A stretch of DNA of 64,000 nucleotides from Hoeflea phototrophica DFL-43. GTDB lineage: Bacteria > Pseudomonadota > Alphaproteobacteria > Rhizobiales > Rhizobiaceae. The stretch's first letter is position 1. The number at the start of each line of letters is the position of its first letter. The DNA lies in NCBI RefSeq assembly GCF_000154705.2, contig NZ_CM002917.1, positions 1,568,461 through 1,632,460 on the forward strand. The letters run 5' to 3'. The translations under genes were made by a program, and so were the position numbers. This document shows, in pieces, positions 1 to 8,255 of the stretch. Under the pieces are notes generated by a model that saw only the letters and a list, made by a program, of their open reading frames with translations, was not told the DNA's origin and did not search any database.

Positions 1-241
1 CCGCGACGAACAACAGCGCGAAGAACAGCCCGATGTTGGAGAATCCGATCACCGCATGGCGCTTGAGCGCCGCAAGTGGTGGGATCCGCGGATTGAGCGC
101 CAGCAGGATCAGCCCGGCCGGCAAGGCGCGCATTGCGCCAACCAGCAGCGGGTGGCTCACCGGCAATGTTTCTGTGAACACCACATAGGTGGTGCCCCAG
201 AGCATCGGCCCCAGCAGCGTGATCAGGATTGTGCGAAGCAT
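1..241 (-). CDS. EamA/DMT-family transporter, N-terminal part (cut by window edge)
   Basis: The first 80 residues are visible, beginning MLRTILITLLGPMLWGTTYV and continuing through two hydrophobic stretches; the gene runs off the left edge. The WGTTYV motif in the first helix and a loop holding a proline/arginine run match drug/metabolite transporters of the EamA family, inner-membrane exporters of small metabolites. It diverges from a MarR regulator with 89 bp between the starts, and that gap holds a palindrome, so the regulator probably controls this transporter. The substrate cannot be read from the sequence. Confidence 0.8.
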   Translation of the reverse strand, partial: MLRTILITLLGPMLWGTTYVVFTETLPVSHPLLVGAMRALPAGLILLALNPRIPPLAALKRHAVIGFSNIGLFFALLFVA

Positions 242-268
242 GAGAACTCGCTATAATTCGATGTAGAG

Positions 269-286
269 TATTTTGACGTCGAAATA
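269..286. promoter_or_regulatory. 18-bp palindromic operator candidate between EamA and MarR genes
   Basis: TATTTTGACGTCGAAATA is palindromic except for one pair. It sits between the two divergent start codons, 28 bp from the exporter start and 45 bp from the regulator start. MarR dimers bind palindromes of this size, and divergent MarR/exporter pairs are usually controlled from one shared site. The assignment is inference. Confidence 0.5.
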
Positions 287-330
287 TAATTGGTTTTCAG
301 CTGATTGCAAGGCCGAAAAGCGCAGAGGCA

Positions 331-843
331 ATGATGAACGGAAAAGAGACGGGAAAGCCCGAGCAGGGCGCATCCACGATGACAAGCATTCAGGCGCAAT
401 GGCGGGCCGCACGGCCTGATCTCGATTGTCGTCCGATGGCGGTGATCGGCCAGCTGTGGCGCTCAAGCCAGGTTGCGATGCGCGCGGTGGAAACCAATCT
501 CAAGCGCTATGATCTCGACATGGCAGGTTTTGATGTGCTGTTGACCCTGCGCCGTCAGGCAGATGGCCGGGCGTTGACGCCGGGCGAACTGGCGCGTGAC
601 ATGATGATGTCTCCCCCCGCCATGACCAATCGCATTGACCGCCTGGTGGCCCGCACGCTTGTCGAACGCCATGCTGATCCTGATGACCGCCGAGCCCTCA
701 GGGTCCGGCTGACGTCAGAGGGAAGGGCGCTGGCTGACACGGCGGTGGAAACCCATCTGGCGGTCGAGGAAGGGTTGCTGAGCGCGCTCAGCCAGACCGA
801 CCGGGATCAGCTTACAGCCCTGCTGGTGCGGCTTGGTGGTTAG
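331..843 (+). CDS. MarR-family transcriptional regulator
   Basis: A 170-residue protein with the MarR winged helix-turn-helix: the recognition region TPGELARDMMMSPPAMTNRI lies near residues 82-101 and the wing PDDRRALRVRLTSEG follows. MarR proteins are dimeric ligand-responsive repressors. Several starts are possible: ATG 331 or 334 with GAGG just upstream, or ATG 379 (MTSIQAQ), which would trim a non-conserved leader. It diverges from an EamA exporter across a palindrome, so it most likely represses that exporter and itself. Confidence 0.88.
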   Translation: MMNGKETGKPEQGASTMTSIQAQWRAARPDLDCRPMAVIGQLWRSSQVAMRAVETNLKRYDLDMAGFDVLLTLRRQADGRALTPGELARDMMMSPPAMTNRIDRLVARTLVERHADPDDRRALRVRLTSEGRALADTAVETHLAVEEGLLSALSQTDRDQLTALLVRLGG

Positions 844-870
844 AAAGCGGGGCCAGGAGGCGCGTCAGGC

Positions 871-1500
871 TCAGCCGATGTTGCCCGGCCGCAGTCCTTC
901 TGCAAGCAGGGCGACAACCCTGTCTGTGGCCTCCGACTTGGTAATGCTTCCATCGCCGTTGCGGTCCAGGCCGCGGTTGAGCCTGTAGGCAACCGACCCC
1001 TTGCGAAACAGCACATGACTTGCAGGCTTGCCGATGGCGCGCGGGTAAAGCACCGCCATATAGGCGCTTTGCAGATCATCCATCCGGCCTGCATAGGGCT
1101 TGAGATAGAGCTCCACAAAATCCAGTTGATCAATGGCGCTCATCCGCTTGAGCGCGGCTGTCGAGGTGCCGAGCCCCTCTGCCGTCTTCGGCATGAACTG
1201 GATCAGGCCGGTCGCACCCGACCCTGCATGGTTGGTCACCGCCGGATCAAAGCTGCGTCCGGTCTCGAACGCCATGATCGCCATGAGATGGTCAGGCTCC
1301 ATCTTGAGCCGGCCGGAAATGGTGATCACCTTGTCTTTGAATTCGGCCGTGACTTTCGCCCCCCAGGCAATAGGCATCTCCGGTTCGAGTGCCTGGGGAG
1401 TGGGTGCGGGCGCCGGATTGGGTGCCGGGATGAAAGGTTCTGCGCGCGGGGCGTGGATGAACAGATCGCGGAGAAAACGGAAGAAGGAAATGCTGGTCAT
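871..1500 (-). CDS. Lytic transglycosylase (SLT fold) with C-terminal EF-hand
   Basis: A 209-residue protein with a Pro/Ala-rich linker (residues 20-40) and an SLT-type lysozyme fold: the catalytic Glu is in AFETG (E79) and GLIQFM lies at 98-103. A canonical EF-hand loop, DRNGDGSITKSE, occupies 179-190. Such enzymes cleave peptidoglycan between MurNAc and GlcNAc. No clear signal peptide is visible, and the SLT-plus-EF-hand layout resembles phage-tail or gene-transfer-agent muralytic proteins. The start at 1500 is preferred over longer reading because AGGA lies just upstream and the extra N-terminal residues look non-coding. No phage genes adjoin it. Confidence 0.8.
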   Translation of the reverse strand: MTSISFFRFLRDLFIHAPRAEPFIPAPNPAPAPTPQALEPEMPIAWGAKVTAEFKDKVITISGRLKMEPDHLMAIMAFETGRSFDPAVTNHAGSGATGLIQFMPKTAEGLGTSTAALKRMSAIDQLDFVELYLKPYAGRMDDLQSAYMAVLYPRAIGKPASHVLFRKGSVAYRLNRGLDRNGDGSITKSEATDRVVALLAEGLRPGNIG

Positions 1501-1881
1501 GGCCTGTCCTTTTTGGGTTCGTAGCGGTGACCCAAGTCTAGGCACAGCTTCTAAGGGCAGGGACGTTTCGACCAGCTCGCGCCAGGCCGTCATTTGCCAA
1601 TTCGGCGCATGTTTCGGTTCGGCCAACAATCCGGTTGAAAGAAGAAACCCATCAAACACAGGGGCTTGCTGAGATTTCCGGATTTAATCTGCTAAACGCT
1701 TCATGTGTGGTTCAGATGTGCCGGAACTGAAGAATCGGCCGGAACTTCGTCCCCATCTTCCGGTAGAGTTTTGGCCATCAAACCCCTCTTGGCTCTTGCC
1801 GCATCACCCGGCTTCTGCGATCAGACAGCATAAAAATCCGGCACCTTATGCCGGAAATCAGCCAGCACCAGGAAACGCCCC
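1501..1881. other. Intergenic region with one leader hairpin
   Basis: This 381-bp gap between the transglycosylase start and the asparaginase start holds no convincing gene. A stem-loop with arms CCGGCA and TGCCGG spans 1838-1854, about 28 bp before the asparaginase start. It has no T run, so it may be an operator or leader structure rather than a terminator. Confidence 0.4.
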
Positions 1882-2886
1882 ATGTCCAACCCAGTTCTCG
1901 TTGAAGTCACCCGCGGCCAACTCGTCGAGAGCCGGCATCGCGGCATGGTCTCGGTGATCGATGCAGAGGGAACGCCGGTGATGGCGCTTGGCGAGGTATC
2001 GACGCCGGTGTTTCCGCGCTCGGCGGTCAAATCCATGCAGGCGCTGGCGCTCGTGGAATCCGGCGCTGCCGATGCCTACGGCTTTGGCGACAAGGAACTG
2101 GCGCTCGCTTGTGCCTCCCATTCGGGAGAACCCGAGCACATGCGGCTGGCGGGCGATATGGCCGCTCGCGCAGGGTTGAGCGAGGCCGATTTCGAATGCG
2201 GCTGCCACTGGAGTTCGCACCAGCGGGTGCTCATTGACCAGGCCCGGGCCGGGGACATGCCGGACCAGCTTGGCAACAATTGCTCGGGCAAACATGCGGG
2301 CTTTCTCTGTCTGTCCTGCCATGCCGGTGTCGATCACAAAGGCTATGTCGGCTATGATCATTTCGTCCAGTCGACCATCCGCGATGTGATGGGAGATCTG
2401 ACCGGTGCCGCTCTCGGTCACGACAATTGCGGCACCGATGGCTGCTCGATCCCCACCTATGCCGCGCCGCTCAACCGGATCGCCCACGGCTTCGCCCGCA
2501 TGGCCTCGGGCGTTGGCCTCGGAGCGGAACGCGCCAAGGCAGCCCAGCGGCTGATGTCTGCCTGCATGGCTGAACCCTTCTATGTGGCCGGAACCCGCCG
2601 CGCCTGCACAGACCTGATGGAGCTGGCCCCGGGCCGGATTTTCGCCAAGACCGGCGCCGAAGGGGTGTTCTGCGCAACGTTGCCGGAAAAGGGCTATGGC
2701 ATTGCACTCAAATGCGAGGACGGCTCGACCCGTGGCGCGGAAGCCATGATCGGCACGGTCCTGGCCAAGCTGTTTGCTGATGATCAGGAACTCTCCGGAA
2801 AACTCCGGACCTGGACACAGAAGCAACTCAAGAACTGGAATCGCATCGAGGTTGGTGTGATCCGGCCCACGGGCGACCTGGCCTGA
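1882..2886 (+). CDS. Asparaginase, Rhizobium etli ReAV type (class 3)
   Basis: A 334-residue protein of the asparaginase II family first characterised as ReAV in Rhizobium etli, which hydrolyses L-asparagine to aspartate and ammonia. It is unrelated to the E. coli-type enzymes. The family's serine-lysine tandem is present: Ser47 and Lys50 in PRSAVKSM, Ser79 in ASHSGEPEH. So are the zinc-site residues: Cys134 and Lys137 in NNCSGKHAG, and Cys188 in DNCGTDGCSIP, each one position before the ReAV numbering. AGGA upstream of ATG 1882 supports the start. It stands alone on its strand and ends three bases from the convergent AraC gene. Confidence 0.93.
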   Translation: MSNPVLVEVTRGQLVESRHRGMVSVIDAEGTPVMALGEVSTPVFPRSAVKSMQALALVESGAADAYGFGDKELALACASHSGEPEHMRLAGDMAARAGLSEADFECGCHWSSHQRVLIDQARAGDMPDQLGNNCSGKHAGFLCLSCHAGVDHKGYVGYDHFVQSTIRDVMGDLTGAALGHDNCGTDGCSIPTYAAPLNRIAHGFARMASGVGLGAERAKAAQRLMSACMAEPFYVAGTRRACTDLMELAPGRIFAKTGAEGVFCATLPEKGYGIALKCEDGSTRGAEAMIGTVLAKLFADDQELSGKLRTWTQKQLKNWNRIEVGVIRPTGDLA

Positions 2887-2888
2887 GC

Positions 2889-3893
2889 CTAGGCTGCGTT
2901 TGCGGCTGGCGAGGCGGGAAGGATAGATCCGCTCCGCGAAGCCTCCGCCCGCCGGATGCTGCCAGGCGGTTGCCCGAAGACACGCTTGAACGCCCGGCAG
3001 AAAGAGGCTTCCGACTGATAGCCAAGATCATTGGAGATCACAGCCAGCGCGTCGCTGGTGTCGATCAGCCGGTTTCGCGCCACCCGCATGCGCCATTTCG
3101 TCAGATATTTAAGCGGAGTTTCGCCCACCAGTTCCGAAAAGCGCGCGGCGAAGGCCGAACGGGACATTCCGGCGCGGCTGGCGAGCGTCTCCACGCTCCA
3201 GTCGTGCCCAGGCTCCCGGTGCATCAGCGCCAGCGTCTTGCCGACCTGCGGATCGCGCAGCGCCTTGAGCCAGCCGGTGTCAGCTGAGGGCGAGGTTTCA
3301 AGCCAGGAGCGGATCGCCTGGATCACCACCACATCGGAAAGCCTGGTGATCACGGTTTCGCCGCCCGGCTTGAGCGTGATGGCCTCATTGGCAATGAACC
3401 GCAGCGTGCTCTGCAGCCAGCCGCCGGTCTGATCGTCCCAGGAATCGATCATGATGATCTCGGGCAATAGCTTGAGCAGATGCTCGGCGGCGACATCGTC
3501 GAACCGCACCACGCCATACATCGAGCGTGTCAGCTCGCCCCCGCCGCCATGGCGCAACACCTCGTAACGCTCGCTGACCTTCTCGACGGGCAGATCGAAC
3601 AGCGGTGCGCCGGCAAGCCCTTTTGCACTTGAAAGCACATGCGGCGTGCTGTGCGGGATCAGCGCCAGACTGCCTTGCCGGAGAAAGCGCGGCTCGTGGC
3701 CTTCAAGTTCCAGCCAGCAGGCTCCGGATGTGACCACCATAAAGGTCATCACCCCATCAAGCTTTGGAATGGCGACTGCCCAGGGAGCAGTCAGCTCTCC
3801 CCGGCAATAAAGCGCGCCGGTCAGCCGCAGCATGTGCAGCGTTTCGGCAAGAGGGTCGGTCATTTCGGCAATGTTTGGATCGGGTGTGGACAT
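2889..3893 (-). CDS. AraC-family regulator with N-terminal cupin
   Basis: A 334-residue protein. Residues 1-200 are a cupin-like sensor of the AraC_binding_2 type, typical of regulators sitting beside short-chain reductases. Residues 215-315 are a double helix-turn-helix: WSVETLASRAGMSRSAFAARF and then ISNDLGYQSEASFCRAFKRVFG. It diverges from the NmrA-DUF4345-DUF1772 operon, and an inverted repeat lies between the two starts. By family habit it would activate that operon in response to a small molecule, but the ligand is unknown. Confidence 0.92.
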   Translation of the reverse strand: MSTPDPNIAEMTDPLAETLHMLRLTGALYCRGELTAPWAVAIPKLDGVMTFMVVTSGACWLELEGHEPRFLRQGSLALIPHSTPHVLSSAKGLAGAPLFDLPVEKVSERYEVLRHGGGGELTRSMYGVVRFDDVAAEHLLKLLPEIIMIDSWDDQTGGWLQSTLRFIANEAITLKPGGETVITRLSDVVVIQAIRSWLETSPSADTGWLKALRDPQVGKTLALMHREPGHDWSVETLASRAGMSRSAFAARFSELVGETPLKYLTKWRMRVARNRLIDTSDALAVISNDLGYQSEASFCRAFKRVFGQPPGSIRRAEASRSGSILPASPAANAA

Positions 3894-3920
3894 GAGAGCA
3901 ACCTAGACAGGATTTTGCGG

Positions 3921-3942
3921 ATTGTCCATGAGTTTGGACGAT
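3921..3942. promoter_or_regulatory. Inverted repeat, possible AraC operator
   Basis: The arms GTCCA (3924-3928) and TGGAC (3935-3939) are separated by 6 bp and flanked by AT on both sides. The site lies 31 bp upstream of the AraC start and about 90 bp upstream of the divergent operon. Binding by the adjacent regulator is inferred from position only. Confidence 0.35.
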
Positions 3943-4032
3943 CTGCATATATATCGAGACAGTATGAAATTGTTAATCCAGAATTGAAGGGATAGGTCTT
4001 GCCCACGTTCAATCAACCCAATGGAGCAAGCC

Positions 4033-4860
4033 ATGCAAGACCAACCCATCCTCGTTATCGGTTCCACCGGCAAGACCGGCAGCCGCATCGTCAAATCGCT
4101 GAATGAAAAGGGCTTTAGCGTCCGTGAAGGATCGCGCAGCGCGGCCATTCCCTTTGACTGGGACCAGCCCGAGACCTGGGCGCCGGCCTTGTCGGGTGTT
4201 TCGGCAGCCTATGTCTCCTATTTCCCCGATCTCGCCTTTCCGGGCGCCGCCGACAAGATCAAGGCGCTGAGCGAGGTTGCTGCACAATGCGGCGTTCGCA
4301 AGCTGGTGCTGCTGTCGGGGAGGGGAGAGGCCCATGCCGTGGCCTGCGAGGAAATCGTGCGCAATTCGGGCCTCGCCTTCACGCTGGTCCGCGCCGCCTG
4401 GTTCGCCCAGAATTTCTCCGAAGGCTATCTGCTGCCGCCGGTGCTTGATGGCATGGTGGCGCTGCCCGCGGGCGATATCAAGGAGCCGATTGTCGATGTC
4501 GACGACATCGCCGATGTTGCGGTCGCCGCACTCACCGACGCCCGTCATGACGGCGAACTCTATGAGATCACCGGTCCCCGGTTGTTGAGTTTCGCAGAAG
4601 CCGCCGCTGAAATCTCGGCCGCAGCCGGCATTCCGGTACACTACCAGCCGATCACGCTCGAGCAGTTCCATGAAGGCATGCTCGAAATTGGCGGGCCGCT
4701 GATTGCCGACGTCTTCACCGAGATCTGCCGCGAAACCCTCGATGGCCACAATGCCTATCTGACCGACGGCGTTCAGCGTGCGCTTGGCCGCGAGCCGCGC
4801 GATTTCGCCGACTTCTGCCAGACCGTTGCAGCAAGCGGCGTCTGGCGCAAGGCGGCCTGA
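4033..4860 (+). CDS. NmrA-like NAD(P)-binding oxidoreductase
   Basis: A 275-residue atypical short-chain dehydrogenase. The N-terminal dinucleotide motif ILVIGSTGKTGSRIV matches the GxxGxxG Rossmann signature of the NmrA/HSCARG group, which includes quinone reductases and redox sensors. ATG 4033 has GGAG six bases upstream, whereas the in-frame ATG 4021 has no ribosome site. It is the first gene of an operon with two small membrane proteins, and diverges from an AraC regulator. The substrate is unknown; a redox or xenobiotic-stress role is a family-level guess. Confidence 0.87.
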   Translation: MQDQPILVIGSTGKTGSRIVKSLNEKGFSVREGSRSAAIPFDWDQPETWAPALSGVSAAYVSYFPDLAFPGAADKIKALSEVAAQCGVRKLVLLSGRGEAHAVACEEIVRNSGLAFTLVRAAWFAQNFSEGYLLPPVLDGMVALPAGDIKEPIVDVDDIADVAVAALTDARHDGELYEITGPRLLSFAEAAAEISAAAGIPVHYQPITLEQFHEGMLEIGGPLIADVFTEICRETLDGHNAYLTDGVQRALGREPRDFADFCQTVAASGVWRKAA

Positions 4861-4889
4861 CCGCCGCTGGGAACCCAAGGAGACCGATC

Positions 4890-5285
4890 ATGAACACTTC
4901 ATTTTATCACAAAGCAGTCCTGCTCATTGCAGGCGTGACCGCAATAGGCATAGGCGGGACCATTCTCGCCTCGCCGGAGGTGTTTTACGCAAGCTATGGC
5001 ATCGCGTTGCCAGCAGACGTCACTCTGACCAACGAACTTCGGGCGTCCGGCGCGAGCGTGGTGATGCTGGGTATCCTGACGCTTGCGGGGCTGGTGTTTG
5101 TCCGCTTCGCTACGGCCTCGACCCTGCTCGCGGCGGCGATGTTCCTCGCCTATGGAGCCGCGCGGGCATTGAGCATCGGTATCGATGGTCAACCCGATGG
5201 CGGAATGGTCACTGCCATGATCGCCGAACTGGTGATCGGCGCTGCCAGCCTTGCTGCACTTGTTTCGGTGCGCAAAACTGTCTGA
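4890..5285 (+). CDS. DUF4345-like four-helix membrane protein
   Basis: A 131-residue protein with four hydrophobic segments (about 8-27, 55-72, 76-93 and 108-126), matching the DUF4345 pattern including the P-E-x-F-Y-A-x-Y-G stretch after helix 1. Function is unknown. It lies 29 bp behind the NmrA gene with AAGGAGA before the ATG, so it is probably co-transcribed. Confidence 0.8.
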   Translation: MNTSFYHKAVLLIAGVTAIGIGGTILASPEVFYASYGIALPADVTLTNELRASGASVVMLGILTLAGLVFVRFATASTLLAAAMFLAYGAARALSIGIDGQPDGGMVTAMIAELVIGAASLAALVSVRKTV

Positions 5286-5387
5286 CAAATCTCGGAACCG
5301 CCGGTCTGGACCTGTCTTGCTTGTTCTGGCCGGCTGTTCTGCTTCCCGGCCCTTCGGGCATAACCTCGAATCCTGAAAGCAAAAGCT

Positions 5388-5873
5388 ATGTCCCTCTGGT
5401 TTCTTCTTCTCTGTGCTCTTACCCTGATCGCCTATGCAGCGATTGGCGGTGTGTTTCTTGCCTTCTCCGATTTCATCATGCGGTCGTTTGATCTGGTCGG
5501 GAACCAGGCCGGGATCGAGACCATGCAGGTTCTCAATGTCGAGATCATGCGCTCGGTCTTCATGGCCCTGTTCATGGGCCTGGCGGTCCTCTCCCTGTTT
5601 ATCCTGGTCTATGCTGCATTCAATCTCGACGGCACGCCGCGTAACCTGCTGGTGCTGGCTGGCGGGACCTATCTCCTGGGTGTTTTTGCGGTGACCGCCG
5701 CCGGGAATGTGCCGCTCAACAACCAGCTCGCGGCCCTTGCGCCCACAACATCGCAGGCGCTCACCTTCTGGAAAGAGACCTACATGACCCGGTGGGTTAC
5801 ACTCAACAGCGTGAGGACACTTGCCTGCTTCATCGCATCGGGCCTGACGCTCGGGGCGCTGGTGATCCGCTAG
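5388..5873 (+). CDS. DUF1772 / anthrone-oxygenase-like membrane protein
   Basis: A 161-residue protein with four predicted membrane helices and the NVPLNNQL motif after helix 3 that marks the DUF1772 (anthrone oxygenase-like) family. Some relatives oxidise polyketide anthrones, but most bacterial members have no known function. It lies 102 bp after the DUF4345 gene on the same strand and is probably the last member of the AraC-linked operon. Confidence 0.82.
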   Translation: MSLWFLLLCALTLIAYAAIGGVFLAFSDFIMRSFDLVGNQAGIETMQVLNVEIMRSVFMALFMGLAVLSLFILVYAAFNLDGTPRNLLVLAGGTYLLGVFAVTAAGNVPLNNQLAALAPTTSQALTFWKETYMTRWVTLNSVRTLACFIASGLTLGALVIR

Positions 5874-5979
5874 GATCACCACGCCATGAGAGGCGGAATT
5901 AGCAGGCCATCACCTTGATCGGTACCGGTGCGACCTCTATGTCGAGTGTCTGGGGCGAGCGCGCCCATCTCATCCGATC

Positions 5980-8085
5980 ATGGAGTCCTCCTTGTCCGCA
6001 TTCAAGAATCTGCCTGCAGCGCCGGTCGCTGAAAAGCGTCCGTCCACCGACACCCGCCACGGCATCACCCGCACGGATGACTATGCCTGGATGCGCGATG
6101 ACAACTGGCAGGCGATGTTCAAGGATCCCTCGGTACTCGATCCCGCCATTCGCGCCCATCTCGAATCCGAGAACGCGTTTCAGAAAACCGCGATGGCCGA
6201 CACCGAAGAGCTGCAGAAGACACTGTTTGCCGAAATGCGCGGCCGCATCAAGGAAGACGACAGTTCGGTTCCCGCGCCCGACGGTCCATGGCTTTACGGC
6301 GTGCGGTTTGTCACCGGCGGCGAGCAGCCGAAATATTTCCGCACCCCGCGGGAAGGCGGAGATGAAGTGATTACGCTTGATGGCGACCTCGAGGCGAAGG
6401 GTAAGGATTATTTCCGTCTGGCCGGCACCGGTCAGTCACCCGATCACGCATCGATGATCTGGGGGTATGACGACAAGGGCTCCGAATTCTTCACCCTCAA
6501 GGTGCGGGATCTGTCGACCGGACAAGACCTTGACGATCTGATCGAGAACACCGGCGGTGGCGGCGCCTGGTCCGCCGATGGCAAGGGTTTTTTCTACACC
6601 GCCGTTGATGACAATCACCGTCCGAGCAAAATCTTCCACCATCGGATCGGCACCCCTCAGTCGGAAGACAGGCTGATCCGCGAAGAAACGGATTCGGGCT
6701 TCTTCATGAGCGTGGGCGGCTCGCGGCTCGATGATTTCATCTTCGTCACCATCAATGACCATGAGACCTCGGAATGCTGGGTGATGCCTGCCGATGACGA
6801 GAACGCCTCCTTGCGCCTCGTCGCCGCGCGCGAAACCGGCATGGAGTATTCGCTCGAGGAGGGAGGGGATGTGTTCTTCGTCCTTACCAACGCCGATGGC
6901 GCGAAGGACTTCAAGATCATGCAGACCCCGGTCGGTGCGCCTGAAAAGGCCAACTGGGAAGAGGTGGTTGCTCACAAGCCCGGCCGGCTGATCCTCTCTG
7001 CAAGTGCCTATCGCAACCATCTGGTCTGGATGGAGCGCGAGAACGGCCTGCCGCGCATTGTCATCCGCGACCGCAAGACTGGCGAAGAGCACGCCATCTC
7101 TTTTGATGAGGAGGCCTATTCGCTCGGCTTTCAGGGGTCGATGGAGTACGACACGGACGTGGTGCGCTTCAGCTATTCCTCCATGACCACGCCATCCGAA
7201 CTCTACGACTACAATATGACCACCCGCGAGCGTACGCTTCTGAAGCGCGACGAGGTGCCATCGGGCCATACGCCGTCCGATTACATCACCCGCCGGGTGA
7301 TGGCGCCGGCCCATGATGGCGAACTGGTGCCGGTCACGCTGCTTTACCGAAGCGGTACACCGCTCGATGGCACAGCGCCCTGCCTGCTTTACGGCTATGG
7401 TTCATACGGCATCACGATCCCGGCGGGCTTCAACACCAACTGTCTCTCATTGGTCGATCGCGGCTTTGTCTATGCCATCGCCCATATTCGCGGGGGCAAG
7501 GAAAAGGGTTTTGGCTGGTATGAGGCGGGCAAGCGCGAGCGCAAGACCAACACTTTTCACGATTTCATTGCTGCGGCGCGCTATCTCGATCAGCAGAACT
7601 TTACCTCCCACGACCGGATCGTCGCCCAGGGTGGTTCGGCCGGAGGCATGTTGATGGGCGCGGTTGCCAATATGGCGCCCGACGCCTTTGGTGCGATCAT
7701 TGCGGCTGTGCCCTTTGTTGATGTGCTCAATACCATGCTTGATGACACCTTGCCGCTCACACCGCCGGAATGGCCTGAGTGGGGCAACCCGATCGCCTCG
7801 GCTGAGGATTACAGCAACATCGCCGGTTACTCGCCCTATGACAATGTCACAGCCCAAGCCTATCCGCCAATCCTGGCTGTTGCCGGGCTCACCGATCCGC
7901 GGGTGACCTACTGGGAGCCTGCCAAATGGGTTGCAAGGCTTCGCGAGTTTTCCACCGGCGGCGCGCCGGTGTTGTTCAAGCTCAATATGGCGGCCGGCCA
8001 TGCGGGTGCATCCGGACGTTTCCAGCGGCTCGAAGAGGTCGCCTTTGAATATGCCTTCGCACTCAAGGTGGTGGGAAAAGCCTGA
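5980..8085 (+). CDS. ptrB: Oligopeptidase B (S9A prolyl oligopeptidase family)
   Basis: A 701-residue serine peptidase. Residues 1-420 form the seven-bladed propeller that restricts access to short peptides, and the rest is an alpha/beta-hydrolase domain. The catalytic triad is visible: Ser553 in GGSAGG, Asp639 in GLTDPRVTYWEPAKW and His674 in AAGHAG. The VTYWEPAKW stretch is characteristic of oligopeptidase B, which cuts after Arg/Lys. ATG 5980 or TTG 5992 may be used. It is monocistronic, with about 100 bp before it and an AT-rich gap after it. Confidence 0.92.
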   Translation: MESSLSAFKNLPAAPVAEKRPSTDTRHGITRTDDYAWMRDDNWQAMFKDPSVLDPAIRAHLESENAFQKTAMADTEELQKTLFAEMRGRIKEDDSSVPAPDGPWLYGVRFVTGGEQPKYFRTPREGGDEVITLDGDLEAKGKDYFRLAGTGQSPDHASMIWGYDDKGSEFFTLKVRDLSTGQDLDDLIENTGGGGAWSADGKGFFYTAVDDNHRPSKIFHHRIGTPQSEDRLIREETDSGFFMSVGGSRLDDFIFVTINDHETSECWVMPADDENASLRLVAARETGMEYSLEEGGDVFFVLTNADGAKDFKIMQTPVGAPEKANWEEVVAHKPGRLILSASAYRNHLVWMERENGLPRIVIRDRKTGEEHAISFDEEAYSLGFQGSMEYDTDVVRFSYSSMTTPSELYDYNMTTRERTLLKRDEVPSGHTPSDYITRRVMAPAHDGELVPVTLLYRSGTPLDGTAPCLLYGYGSYGITIPAGFNTNCLSLVDRGFVYAIAHIRGGKEKGFGWYEAGKRERKTNTFHDFIAAARYLDQQNFTSHDRIVAQGGSAGGMLMGAVANMAPDAFGAIIAAVPFVDVLNTMLDDTLPLTPPEWPEWGNPIASAEDYSNIAGYSPYDNVTAQAYPPILAVAGLTDPRVTYWEPAKWVARLREFSTGGAPVLFKLNMAAGHAGASGRFQRLEEVAFEYAFALKVVGKA

Positions 8086-8255
8086 TGTGCCGGATTGAAG
8101 ACCAGCAGTAATAAAAAGGAAAAAAAGGGCGAATGTGTCTCAATTTCGAACACAGACGCATTTGGTTAAAATTAAAGGAGTTGCGTTAAGTCTATACTCA
8201 TCGGTGCTGTAGTATTCGAGGTCGCTACCAAATTTAACCTCCATGAGGCAAACCT
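8086..8255. promoter_or_regulatory. AT-rich intergenic region before the TadG-like gene
   Basis: These 170 bp are markedly richer in A and T than their surroundings. An A-rich run (8110-8130) follows the oligopeptidase stop. The region probably carries the promoter of the TadG-like gene, but no hexamers stand out. Confidence 0.35.
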
